NCBI GenBank assembly: GCA_030526505.1
Contig: JAUNCR010000002.1
Coordinates: forward strand, 13,370-60,321
DNA from: Spirochaetales bacterium
GTDB taxonomy: Bacteria; Spirochaetota; Spirochaetia; Treponematales; Treponemataceae
Length of the DNA: 46,952 nucleotides
Direction of reading: 5' to 3'
Within the stretch, counting starts at the first letter, position 1. The number at the start of each line of letters is the position of its first letter. Below the pieces are notes generated by a model. The model did not search any database and was not told the DNA's origin. It was given only the letters and a program-made list of their open reading frames with translations. Position numbers and translations under genes: made by a program. This document shows positions 7,379 to 14,943 of the stretch, in pieces.

Positions 7379-8521
7379 ATGGCAGACAAAATAGTTCTGG
7401 CAGGCGCAACAAGCGTCATTGGCCACAATGAAATCCTAAAGGCTTTCTCTGACATAGGCATGGACGCAACCTTTATAGAGGCACCCTTTGTAAAAAAATA
7501 CCTGAAGAACTCATCGGGAGAATTCACCTATACGGAAAGCATTCCATCCGGTGCCATTGCAATTCCACTGTCGGAATACTGGATAAGCCAGTGCATAAAG
7601 ACAAGGCAATGCGCCATAAGCGAAAAAGCCCTCAAGGCAAGCAGGTCAAAAAAATACCTTTATGAACTTCTTGCAAAGAACGGAAACAAAGTTCCGGAAA
7701 TTTTTGACAGCCTTGAAAAAGCAAGGAGTTTCATTTCAGAAACAAAGGGGAAAGTGATCGTCAAACCCGAAGGACTTTTCAGCGGCTATGCAGTCAAAAC
7801 CGTCGGGGAAGAAAACCTGAACAGCCTTGAAGAACTTGTCCTTAAGGCAAGGGATGTTCACAACAACGCCATAAAACTTTTTGAAATCGAAAGCAAGGGA
7901 GCCCTGGTTACAGAACTGATTCCAGGCAACGAATACAGCGCGGACCTTTTTTTGTGCAGGGGCAGACTATCCCTTGTGCGCCTTAGCAAAAAAGTTGTGG
8001 TTGAAATTCACGGCACGCCCTGCACGGTGATCTGCCAGATGGTGCCCTGCAGTGCGGATTTTTTGGAGCAGATGAGCAAGTGGTGCCGGGCACTTTTTGA
8101 TGACGGTGACATTTCTTTTGCGCAGTTTGATTTTATTGAAGGCTGCGACGGTGGACTGGTGCCAATAGATTTTGCGTGCCGTGTAGGCGGCGGCATGGGG
8201 GAACTTTTTGGCGAGTGCGAAAGCAATGTTTATGCCGACGCCGTCGTGGGCAAGCAATACCAGGTGCGGGCAAGCAACGGGTACCTTACCCAGTTCAACT
8301 ATGTTCCAACAAAAAGCGGTGTAATAGAAAAAGACGATTACAACCTGCAGGAAGGAAAGCACTTCATCTACAAGCACAAGGGGGATTTTGTTCCGGAGTC
8401 TCCATCAAGCGTTGCAAGCAGAATTGCAGTAGTTGTAAAAAAAGCTCCGCTGGCAACCATAGAGGATGCAAGGGAGCTTCTTATTGGTGATGAAAGAATA
8501 AAATTCTGGAAGAAGAAATGA
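7379..8521 (+). CDS. ATP-grasp domain protein
   Basis: A 380-residue protein with an ATP-grasp fold: an N-terminal Rossmann-like part (VLAGATSVIGHNE), the phosphate-loop Lys region GKVIVKPEGLFSGYAVKTV, TELIPGNEYSADLFL in the nucleotide pocket, and the metal-binding end VPIDFACRVGGGMGE with Asp/Arg/Gly residues typical of ATP-grasp ligases. Such enzymes join a carboxylate to an amine or thiol using ATP. The acceptor cannot be predicted. It starts three bases after the FAD oxidoreductase stop and is probably translationally coupled. A family-A repeat follows the stop. Confidence 0.8.
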   Translation: MADKIVLAGATSVIGHNEILKAFSDIGMDATFIEAPFVKKYLKNSSGEFTYTESIPSGAIAIPLSEYWISQCIKTRQCAISEKALKASRSKKYLYELLAKNGNKVPEIFDSLEKARSFISETKGKVIVKPEGLFSGYAVKTVGEENLNSLEELVLKARDVHNNAIKLFEIESKGALVTELIPGNEYSADLFLCRGRLSLVRLSKKVVVEIHGTPCTVICQMVPCSADFLEQMSKWCRALFDDGDISFAQFDFIEGCDGGLVPIDFACRVGGGMGELFGECESNVYADAVVGKQYQVRASNGYLTQFNYVPTKSGVIEKDDYNLQEGKHFIYKHKGDFVPESPSSVASRIAVVVKKAPLATIEDARELLIGDERIKFWKKK

Positions 8522-8532
8522 TGCCGGCATAA

Positions 8533-8655
8533 GATTGCCACGCCCGTTCCGGGCTCGCAATGACGAATGGTCCGTCATTACGAGCAGGGCTGCCGTCAGG
8601 CAGGCTTGCGAAGTAATCCACGTGCCAGGGAAGCAAAGGCGTTGCAATGACGAAA
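8533..8655. repeat. Palindromic intergenic repeat, family A copy 2
   Basis: Contains GATTGCCACGCCCGTTCCGG followed by GCTCGCAATGACG (to 8565), an inverted unit starting CCGTCATTACGAG (8572 onward) and a third fragment, GCAATGACGA (about 8644-8653). The first two can pair over about 12 bp with one mismatch. It fills the gap between two convergent genes. Confidence 0.7.
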
Positions 8656-9501
8656 TCACTTCAAAACATTTTCAAAACTTTCCTTTTTACAGAGGGCAGT
8701 TACATAAGGACGGCCAAGAAGAATGTTTGTAACTCCGTAGCTCTGTGCCTTTGCAAAATCTTCTTTTGTCCTTATTCCACCGTCAACCCAGATTTCGCCG
8801 CAGCAATTTCTGATTTCATCTGCATTGCGGCAAAGGAATTCCGCAACGCTTCCTGTTTCAGTTGGAACACGGCCACCGTGGTTTGAAACGAAAGCAACAT
8901 CCGGCTTAAGTTCCTTAATCAAATCAATGTCTTCTTTAGTAAATATTCCCTTCAGTACAAAAGGAATGTTTTTCCCTGCCAGAAATTTCTGAACCTCACG
9001 AAGATTTTCCACAGTCTTTTTTTCAAGATGGGCTGCATTGCGCATTGTAAGAATGTTAAAGGCATCAATGTCGATTCCGCTGTACTCGGAAATTTCTTCC
9101 GCCCATTCCATTCTTTCAAGAACTTTTTTGTTTTCATAAGGCTTGATGAAAACTGCGGCTTTCTTTCCTACGGATTTAACGGCCTCGATTCCATAAAGCA
9201 GCTTCTCATCCGGAGTTCCATCCCCAATGGAAATGGCGGTGTTGCTGTCAGCACAAGCCTTCATCATGTCAAAGTAATACTGCTTCTCATCATCATAGCC
9301 AATGTTCTGCTCTGCACCTGTCATTGGGGCAAGCCTTAGAATCGCCTTTGCATCTGAAAATTTTCCAGAAGGTATTTTTTTCCATTCATTGCAGTTGAGG
9401 ATAAAGTTTCTGTTGCTGTCTTCACCGCCCATTCCAGGCAACTGACCGATGCAGCCACGGCCAAGGCATACAGGACAAAAACGGCATTTATAATTCGACA
9501 T
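8656..9501 (-). CDS. FMN-dependent alpha-hydroxy-acid oxidizing protein
   Basis: 281 residues resembling the FMN-dependent alpha-hydroxy-acid dehydrogenase/oxidase family, which oxidises lactate-like acids. Visible marks are VLKGIFTKEDIDL, FVSNHGGR (the usual catalytic His/Arg motif), IWVDGGIRTKEDF and NILLGRPYVTAL for FMN phosphate binding. It is shorter than lactate oxidase (about 350), mainly at the N terminus. That N terminus has a compact Cys cluster (CRFCPVCLGRGC) followed by LPGMGGED, a form common in anaerobe members; it could hold a metal or Fe-S cluster, but this is unproven. The ATG follows CGGAG. No neighbouring genes clarify the substrate. Confidence 0.82.
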   Translation of the reverse strand: MSNYKCRFCPVCLGRGCIGQLPGMGGEDSNRNFILNCNEWKKIPSGKFSDAKAILRLAPMTGAEQNIGYDDEKQYYFDMMKACADSNTAISIGDGTPDEKLLYGIEAVKSVGKKAAVFIKPYENKKVLERMEWAEEISEYSGIDIDAFNILTMRNAAHLEKKTVENLREVQKFLAGKNIPFVLKGIFTKEDIDLIKELKPDVAFVSNHGGRVPTETGSVAEFLCRNADEIRNCCGEIWVDGGIRTKEDFAKAQSYGVTNILLGRPYVTALCKKESFENVLK

Positions 9502-9535
9502 AAAAACTCCGTAGTATGAAATAAGAACTGAATTG

Positions 9536-9583
9536 TCGGATCACCCTTCGACAAGTTCAGGAACCGTCCGGCAATGACAAAGA
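9536..9583. repeat. Family B palindromic repeat copy
   Basis: TGTCGGATCACCCTTCGACAAG followed by TTCAGGAACCGTCCGGCA; the core CTTCGACAAGTTCAG (9546-9560) matches the family-B core found near 1982, 22599 and 30715. It lies between two leftward genes. The outer CGGAT / GTCCG segments can pair. Confidence 0.5.
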
Positions 9584-9585
9584 AA

Positions 9586-10347
9586 TCAGCTGAGGGTACC
9601 GATTACGGTTTCATCGCTTGAAGAAGATGATGATGACGACCAGGATTTTTTCCTGCTTGAATAGTCATCCTCGTCATCATAATAATCATTTCTAACTTCA
9701 GTCTTTTTTGAAGATGATGATTTTGTAGATTTCTTTTTTGGAAGCACCAGGAATCCAAAAATGCTTCCGCAAATTCCGCCAATCATTTCAACAAGGACAC
9801 CGCAGATTTTCTGCATTACATCAGTGCCAGAAACACCCTTTGCATTCCTGAAAATTTCAAACGACAGGAAAAGAACAAAAACCAGAAGGCATGAAAGGGG
9901 AATCCTTTTCTTTGTAAGTTCAGTCAGTGAAACCAAAACTGCCATCATGAAGATTACGCAACCTGCACCTGTCAAAGGAACTGTTGAAATGCATGCCGTA
10001 AGGACTCCGGAAATCAAAACTGAGATGAACATCATTAGCCCAAGCATTACGCTTCCATATCGTTCTTCAAGAATCTGTCCCAAAAGAAGAATTGCAATAA
10101 GATTTGCAAAAAGCATTTCCCAGCTTGCATTTCCAAAGGCAAAAAGAAAAAGCCCTGTAAAATCTGCAGGGGACTTAAAATTGAAAGGGACCATAGCCTG
10201 TTTCGAACCGTGGCAAATCAATATGGAAGAAAACATCTTCCCCTTGAAGGCATAGACATCAAGAAGGAATAACACAAGGGAAACAATTACGAAAGTTACT
10301 GTTACCGGATAATCAAATGTCAATTTAGGTGAACTTTTTTTAGCCAT
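9586..10347 (-). CDS. Rhomboid-like membrane protein lacking the catalytic dyad
   Basis: 253 residues with six or so membrane segments (starting about residues 14, 58, 78, 96, 120, 146 and 180) followed by a hydrophilic tail. The segment FANLIAILLLGQILEERYGS matches rhomboid TM2, where N, G and LE..GS are conserved. However, the active-site Ser motif GxSG reads GAGC, and the His of the last helix is absent (MIGGICGSIFGF). It therefore looks like a pseudo-rhomboid rather than a protease. The C-terminal 55 residues are low complexity: Ser runs, Lys, and an Asp/Tyr-rich patch (DYYDDEDDY). There is no clear Shine-Dalgarno sequence. Function unknown; a membrane chaperone or trafficking role, as for eukaryotic pseudo-rhomboids, is only analogy. 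Confidence 0.7.
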   Translation of the reverse strand: MAKKSSPKLTFDYPVTVTFVIVSLVLFLLDVYAFKGKMFSSILICHGSKQAMVPFNFKSPADFTGLFLFAFGNASWEMLFANLIAILLLGQILEERYGSVMLGLMMFISVLISGVLTACISTVPLTGAGCVIFMMAVLVSLTELTKKRIPLSCLLVFVLFLSFEIFRNAKGVSGTDVMQKICGVLVEMIGGICGSIFGFLVLPKKKSTKSSSSKKTEVRNDYYDDEDDYSSRKKSWSSSSSSSSDETVIGTLS

Positions 10348-10386
10348 ACTTAATTATCGGCAAAATCGGGCTCCAAAAGAATTTAA

Positions 10387-10415
10387 TTGAACATCTTTTT
10401 CAAGAGGTTTATAAT
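10387..10415 (+). promoter_or_regulatory. Promoter upstream of hypothetical gene and cstA
   Basis: TTGAAC (10387-10392), 17 bases, TATAAT (10410-10415). The expected transcript starts near 10422, about 25 bases before the TTG start of the small gene, and may run on into cstA. Confidence 0.7.
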
Positions 10416-10446
10416 TACTGTAGAAACTTTAATAGGACTTAAGTAA

Positions 10447-10947
10447 TTGAACCCCGATGAAGTTTATGTGAAGCTGATGTCTTCGCTAGGTGCCTGCTAC
10501 AACATCAACCTCTGCAATGATGCAGAATTTCTCAAAGCTCGATGCGACTATTTCGAACACGCTGAAAATTTCATTGTTTCCAGAAAAGCAAACCTTTGGT
10601 CAGCCGATTCAGAAGAATTCATGTACATCTTCCAGGTGCCAACCCTTACAAAAGAAATTTTTTTATCTTCCATCCAGTATATTGAATCAGACTGGAAGAA
10701 TCATGCCCATATTGGACCGGGGCACATGTACACCTACATCACACCCCTTTTCATCTGTGAAAATGCAGAAAAAGATGCCGTAAAACTTCTTAAAAGATTC
10801 CGAAAATATAAAAGCTACAGGTTCAGTTTCTGGGGATGGTCGGAATTCCATACGGCCCTTGTAGATTGTTCCGCCGGTAAAATCACCACCAACATGAGTG
10901 GTAGATGCGTAAAAAAATCACTTGGAAGAATAATTCATAATTCATAA
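10447..10947 (+). CDS. Hypothetical protein, TTG start
   Basis: A 166-residue soluble protein rich in aromatic residues, with Cys, His and Trp scattered through it (KNHAHIGPGHMYTYI; FSFWGWSEFHTALVD). I do not recognise the family. The start is taken as TTG at 10447, because AGGA lies about 8 bases upstream and a strong promoter (10387-10415) is well placed; the first in-frame ATG would remove about ten residues. It precedes cstA by 41 bases on the same strand, separated by a palindromic hairpin, so it may be co-transcribed with cstA. Confidence 0.6.
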   Translation: MNPDEVYVKLMSSLGACYNINLCNDAEFLKARCDYFEHAENFIVSRKANLWSADSEEFMYIFQVPTLTKEIFLSSIQYIESDWKNHAHIGPGHMYTYITPLFICENAEKDAVKLLKRFRKYKSYRFSFWGWSEFHTALVDCSAGKITTNMSGRCVKKSLGRIIHNS

Positions 10948-10977
10948 TTATGAATTATAAATTATGAATTGTTTTTT
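10932..10977 (+). terminator. AT-rich palindrome with T-run between hypothetical gene and cstA
   Basis: AATTCATAATT... pairs with ...AAATTATGAATT in a very AT-rich palindrome, followed by GTTTTTTGG. It can act as a weak terminator or attenuator. It overlaps the end of the small gene and ends just before the GGAGG of cstA, so partial read-through would set cstA expression. Confidence 0.45.
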
Positions 10978-10988
10978 GGAGGTAATAT

Positions 10989-12680
10989 ATGAACACATTA
11001 TTGCTGCTTGTTATCTGTGTTGCAGTTCTTGCATGCGGATACATCTTCTACGGAAGATGGCTTTGCAAACAGTGGGGTGTAGGAGAAGGAAACAATCCAA
11101 CTCCAGCACATGAACTTGAAGACGGTGTAGACTATGTTCCGGCAAAGGCTCCGGTTCTTATGGGACACCACTTCTCATCTATTGCAGGTGCAGGTCCTAT
11201 CACAGGTCCTATCGGTGCCGCAATGTTCGGTTGGATTCCAGTAACTCTCTGGATTCTCGTCGGTGGCATTTTCTTTGGCGGCGTACATGACTTTGGTGCC
11301 CTCTATGCATCTATCCGCCACAAGGGACAGTCTATCGGTGAAATCATCAACGCAAACATGAGCAGGAGAGCAAAGAAGCTTTTCGTAACTTTCTCTTACC
11401 TTACACTCATCCTCGTTGTTGCAGCATTCGCTTCCATCGTTGCAGGAACATTCAAGGCAACTTTCAAGGACGGCGTTCTTGATGTAGCTGCTTCAAGCGC
11501 AAATGCATCTGTAGCAATGGTTTCATTGATGTTCATCGTAGTTGCAATCATCTTTGGTTTCGCAGTTTACCGCCGCGGAGCTTCAATGCTCGTTTCTACA
11601 ATCCTTGGTGTTGTAGCAATCGTTGCTTGTATGGCAATCGGTATGAACTGGCATCCAATCTACCTTAGCGGAACAACTTGGATGATCATCATCGGTGTAT
11701 ACATCACAATCGCTTCGGTTACACCAGTCTGGATTCTTCTTCAGCCTCGCGACTACCTTTCTTCATTCCTTCTTTATGCAATGCTCTTCGTTGCATTCGT
11801 TGGTGTTGTAGGTGCTCATCCAAATATCGATGCTGCAACTTTCCCAGCATTCGCTTCTGTACCAGGAAAACCAATCTTCCCTATCCTCTTTACAACAGTT
11901 GCCTGTGGTGCAATTTCAGGTTTCCACTCACTTGTTTCTTCTGGAACAACTTCTAAGCAGCTTGATAAGGAAAAGGATGCAAAGCCAATCGCTTACGGTG
12001 GAATGCTCCTTGAATGTGTACTTGCAGTTCTTACACTCTGTGCCATCGCTTATGCTCGCCAGACAGGCCACACAAAGGGTGCAACAGACATCTTCGCCGG
12101 TGGTATTTCTGCAATGTGTGCAAAGATCCCTGGATGTGCAGGACTTGAAAACATCCTCTACACATTGCTCGTTCTTACATACTCAGCATTCTGTCTTACT
12201 TCCCTTGATACAGCAACTCGTCTTGCCCGTTTCATGTTCCAGGAATTCTGGCTTGAACCAGGACAGACAGCAAAGGACATCACAAGCGGATGGAAGAAGG
12301 TTATGGTTAACCCTGTATTCGCAACAGTTCTTACTGTAGTTCTTGGTGTTGCCCTCGGTCTTACAGGCTGGCAGAAAATCTGGGGACTCTTTGGTGCTTC
12401 AAACCAGCTCCTTGCAGGTATCGGTCTCCTTGCAGTTGCGACATGGCTTGGAAACATTGGAAAGAACAACAAGATGTTCCTCCTTCCAATGGCATTCATG
12501 GTTGTTGTAACAATCTCTTCACTTGCAATCACTTTGATCGGACAGGTTAAGGTTATTGCAGCAGGTGGCGCTGACTGGGGTCCTTATGCACAGGTTATCC
12601 TTGCAGCATTGATGATCGTTCTTTCAGTAATCCTTGTTATTGAAGGCGTTACAACACTTGCAAAGAAAAAGGCAAACTAA
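10989..12680 (+). CDS. cstA: Carbon starvation protein CstA family transporter
   Basis: A 563-residue, highly hydrophobic protein with more than a dozen membrane spans. It carries the CstA signature: GHHFSSIAGAGPITGPIGAA (about residues 59-78) and GGVHDFGALYASIRHKG, then SGTTSKQLDKEKDA in the middle. CstA/BtsT proteins take up pyruvate or peptides when carbon is short. It is shorter than E. coli CstA (about 700), like the compact forms in anaerobes. The start has a strong GGAGG. A classic terminator follows at 12710. Codon use is strongly biased, suggesting high expression. Confidence 0.93.
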   Translation: MNTLLLLVICVAVLACGYIFYGRWLCKQWGVGEGNNPTPAHELEDGVDYVPAKAPVLMGHHFSSIAGAGPITGPIGAAMFGWIPVTLWILVGGIFFGGVHDFGALYASIRHKGQSIGEIINANMSRRAKKLFVTFSYLTLILVVAAFASIVAGTFKATFKDGVLDVAASSANASVAMVSLMFIVVAIIFGFAVYRRGASMLVSTILGVVAIVACMAIGMNWHPIYLSGTTWMIIIGVYITIASVTPVWILLQPRDYLSSFLLYAMLFVAFVGVVGAHPNIDAATFPAFASVPGKPIFPILFTTVACGAISGFHSLVSSGTTSKQLDKEKDAKPIAYGGMLLECVLAVLTLCAIAYARQTGHTKGATDIFAGGISAMCAKIPGCAGLENILYTLLVLTYSAFCLTSLDTATRLARFMFQEFWLEPGQTAKDITSGWKKVMVNPVFATVLTVVLGVALGLTGWQKIWGLFGASNQLLAGIGLLAVATWLGNIGKNNKMFLLPMAFMVVVTISSLAITLIGQVKVIAAGGADWGPYAQVILAALMIVLSVILVIEGVTTLAKKKAN

Positions 12681-12709
12681 CTTCTGAAGTAAGATTCGGA
12701 AAATGAATG

Positions 12710-12740
12710 AAGGCTGTCCGGTTTCGGGCAGCCTTTTTTT
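12710..12740 (+). terminator. cstA terminator
   Basis: AAGGCTGTCCG and CGGGCAGCCTT form a stem with a GTTT-type loop, followed by T7. The same stem sequence recurs at 30694 and 38136. Confidence 0.9.
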
Positions 12741-12973
12741 GCTTTATATAGTCCACAGGAGATTCACTCATCAAGTACGGGTATGACATGGGGCATTCTC
12801 CCCAATTAACACTATTGATGTTTTTTTATCTTACCTATAACATCAAGAAACCAAATCAGCATAATATCAGAATGCCAATCCGGTTACTGTGTCAGGGTTG
12901 CACCCTTCAAGTGCGGCACTAAATCAGGATTTCAGGAAAGATTCGCTGAAAATTTTTATTTTAGGAAATCTTT
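12741..12973 (+). other. Intergenic region upstream of exported nicotinamidase
   Basis: No gene was found. It holds a possible hairpin (TTGATGTT / AACATCAA, about 12813-12848) and a short GGGG..CCCC match near 12791. I could not match it to a known riboswitch. There is no strong Shine-Dalgarno sequence before the next gene (AGGAAATCTTTATG). Confidence 0.3.
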
Positions 12974-13573
12974 ATGAAAAAAATCGTATTGGGCATACTA
13001 TCTGCCCTTGTAGTTTCTGGTACTTTATCAGCTCAGACAAAAATCCTTGCATTTGTAGATGTTCAGAATGACTTTATCGACGGTTCCCTTGCTGTTGGCT
13101 ATGACAACTGGAGCAAGGCCTACGAAAACATCGAAAAGCTTATGGCTTCACAGAAGTTCGACACTTTTGTCTTTACCCGCGACAACCATCCTGCTAACCA
13201 TTGTTCCTTTAAGGAATTCGGTGGAATTTGGCCGGCACACTGCGTACAGAAAACCAGCGGATCCGAAATCTACTGGAAGCTTCAGTCCGCATACAATGAA
13301 AAGAAATCTGTAAAAATGATGAAGGGCGAAAATGTAAATGTCGAGGAATACGGCGTTGACCTTTTGAGCTACAAAAAGGCCCCATCAAAAAACGCCGAAG
13401 TTTATGTCGTTGGCCTTTGCTATGACTACTGCGTTGCTGAATGTGCAAAAATGACAGCCAAGGCTCATCCTGATGTAAAGGTTCACATTGTAAAGAACGC
13501 AACTGTTGCAATCGACCCTTCAAAGGAGATGGATTTCAGCGAATATCCAAACATTGATGTGATTTCCGAATAG
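12974..13573 (+). CDS. pncA: Exported nicotinamidase-like isochorismatase-fold hydrolase
   Basis: 199 residues. An N-terminal signal peptide (MKKIVLGILSALVVSGTLSA, cleavage likely after SA) precedes a complete nicotinamidase domain. The catalytic Asp lies in FVDVQNDF, the metal site in TRDNHPANHCSF (D-x-H...H), the conserved WPAHCVQ follows, the catalytic Lys is in MMKGEN and the nucleophile Cys in GLCYDYCV. It should convert nicotinamide to nicotinate plus ammonia, but apparently in the periplasm, whereas the usual PncA is cytoplasmic. This would allow salvage of host nicotinamide before uptake of nicotinate. Its own terminator follows. The catalytic assignment is strong; the export is read from the leader only. 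Confidence 0.85.
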   Translation: MKKIVLGILSALVVSGTLSAQTKILAFVDVQNDFIDGSLAVGYDNWSKAYENIEKLMASQKFDTFVFTRDNHPANHCSFKEFGGIWPAHCVQKTSGSEIYWKLQSAYNEKKSVKMMKGENVNVEEYGVDLLSYKKAPSKNAEVYVVGLCYDYCVAECAKMTAKAHPDVKVHIVKNATVAIDPSKEMDFSEYPNIDVISE

Positions 13574-13597
13574 TCAAAAACCACACCTTGATAAACG

Positions 13598-13628
13598 AAC
13601 CTGCCCTGCACTTGAGGCAGGTTTTTTA
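13598..13628 (+). terminator. Terminator after exported nicotinamidase gene
   Basis: AACCTGCC (13598-13605) pairs with GGCAGGTT (13616-13623), followed by a T-run. Confidence 0.85.
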
Positions 13629-13693
13629 TTGCCGCTTTTTACTTTCCCATTCCTAATATATGGAATATTATTATTTTTATTGGAGGAAAAAAT

Positions 13694-14131
13694 ATGAAAA
13701 AATCATTAGTTGTTGTATGTTCCGTTATGCTGGCTGCTTCCGCCGGACTTTGGGCCGCACCTAAAAAGAAGGCAAAGAAAGTTGAACTTCCTGCACCTTA
13801 CTACTTTGACATTGCAAGCATGGAAGAAAAGACGATTCCTAATTTCAAGGGCGGAGAAGGCGAAGTCATTGCAAAGATGTATGCCGACAACCTGAACAGG
13901 ATTCTTTACGGAAGGCTTACACCTGGTTCTACAATCGGATACCATACCCACGATACAAGCAGCGAGATCGTTTACATTCTTGAAGGAACTGCAACAATCA
14001 AGCTGGATGACGAAAAAGAAGAAGTGCTTGGAACAGGTCAGGTTCACTACTGTCCAAAGGGACATTCACACAGCACTGCAAACCTTGGCAAGAAGGATCT
14101 TGTAGTTTTTACAGTCGTTACTGAACAGTAA
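13694..14131 (+). CDS. Periplasmic cupin-domain protein
   Basis: 145 residues with a signal peptide (cleavage near GLWAAP) followed by a Lys-rich linker and a single cupin barrel. The metal-binding motif 1 is GYHTHDTSSEIVYILEG (two His and a Glu) and motif 2 is GQVHYCPKGHSHSTANLG, which supplies the last His. Such small cupins bind a metal and may act as isomerase, oxygenase or sensor; the substrate is not predictable. The ATG follows GGAGG. It is a single-gene unit between two terminators. Both it and the gene before it are exported, which is the only link between them. Confidence 0.85.
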   Translation: MKKSLVVVCSVMLAASAGLWAAPKKKAKKVELPAPYYFDIASMEEKTIPNFKGGEGEVIAKMYADNLNRILYGRLTPGSTIGYHTHDTSSEIVYILEGTATIKLDDEKEEVLGTGQVHYCPKGHSHSTANLGKKDLVVFTVVTEQ

Positions 14132-14136
14132 AAAAA

Positions 14137-14169
14137 AGACACCAGGCAAGTGAGTCTGGTGTTTTTTTT
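14137..14169. terminator. Terminator after cupin gene, probably bidirectional
   Basis: GACACCAG pairs with CTGGTGT, followed by T8 on the plus strand. A7 lies on the other side, so it can also end the leftward pth transcript. Confidence 0.85.
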
Positions 14170-14191
14170 CTTGTGATTAAAACTGAAGTTC

Positions 14192-14845
14192 CTATTCAAC
14201 TAGCTTCTTTTTGTTCCATTCCTTCTGAAGGTTGGTGGCATCTTTGATCGTAAGGAATTTTGCAAACATTGGATTCATCATGGTGAAAATCTGCGACAAG
14301 GTAATTTTTTCATCACTTGTAAATGAACCCAGAACATAGTCGGCAACATTTCCGTTGGCAGGTTTTCCAACACCGATGCGGATTCTCCAGAAGTCTGGTG
14401 TTCCAAAAGTTTCCTTTGTTGAGCGAAGTCCGTTGTGACCACCAAGACCGCCAGACCATTTAAGGCCTACAGTACCCAAAGGAAGTTCAATTTCATCGTG
14501 AACGACAAGCACATCGCTTGCAGGGATCTTGAAAAATCGTGCCGCTTCCCCAATTGCCTGACCGCTCAAATTCATGTAGGTCATTGGCTTCATGAAATAG
14601 ATTTTCTTTGGCGCGCAGTCGGGAATCGGAAGAGTTCCGTTGTCCCTTTCCTTGATGAGCCCCGCATCCTTAAGCCAGGTTGCAAAGACATCATAGTCAA
14701 CGCAGCAGAAATCCGCCTTGTATTTTGACTGCCATGAAATCTTATCTGCAAAAGGCAATGCAGCTTCAAAAAGCCATCCCGCATTGTGCCTTGTATCTTC
14801 GTATTCCTTTCCGTAATTTCCCAAAAAAGCAACTAACTGAATCAT
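14192..14845 (-). CDS. pth: Peptidyl-tRNA hydrolase
   Basis: 217 residues matching bacterial Pth, which frees tRNAs from dropped-off peptidyl-tRNA. Marks are FLGNYGKEYEDTRHNAGW with the catalytic His and the substrate Asn, KPMTYMNLSGQAI, VVHDEIELPLG with the catalytic Asp, GGLGGHNGLRS and RIRIGVGKP. The canonical LGNPGxxY reads LGNYGKEY, and there is an insertion of about 30 residues near position 40-70 compared with E. coli Pth (194 aa). The start at 14845 is supported by a -10 box (TAAACT) ending 6 bases upstream, implying a leaderless mRNA. Confidence 0.93.
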   Translation of the reverse strand: MIQLVAFLGNYGKEYEDTRHNAGWLFEAALPFADKISWQSKYKADFCCVDYDVFATWLKDAGLIKERDNGTLPIPDCAPKKIYFMKPMTYMNLSGQAIGEAARFFKIPASDVLVVHDEIELPLGTVGLKWSGGLGGHNGLRSTKETFGTPDFWRIRIGVGKPANGNVADYVLGSFTSDEKITLSQIFTMMNPMFAKFLTIKDATNLQKEWNKKKLVE

Positions 14846-14851
14846 GGTAAC

Positions 14852-14880
14852 AGTTTAATGATTACAAATGGAAATTTCAA
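14852..14880 (-). promoter_or_regulatory. Promoter for leaderless pth mRNA
   Basis: On the minus strand, TTGAAA (14880-14875), 17 bases, TAAACT (14857-14852), then 6 bases to the ATG. Confidence 0.65.
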
Positions 14881-14890
14881 TTTTCCAGCG

Positions 14891-14919
14891 TTGATGGCCC
14901 TCTTCTTTTGATTTACAAT
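14891..14919 (+). promoter_or_regulatory. Promoter of SH3-domain lipoprotein gene
   Basis: TTGATG (14891-14896), 17 bases, TACAAT (14914-14919), followed by a normal leader with GGAG before the ATG. It overlaps the divergent pth promoter region only at its edge. Confidence 0.65.
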
Positions 14920-14943
14920 GGATTCCGTATACGGAGTTAAAAA

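Noticed and set aside
12741-12973. Possible riboswitch before the nicotinamidase gene
   Set aside because: Only short hairpins; I could not match the conserved core of any known class, including NAD-sensing ones.
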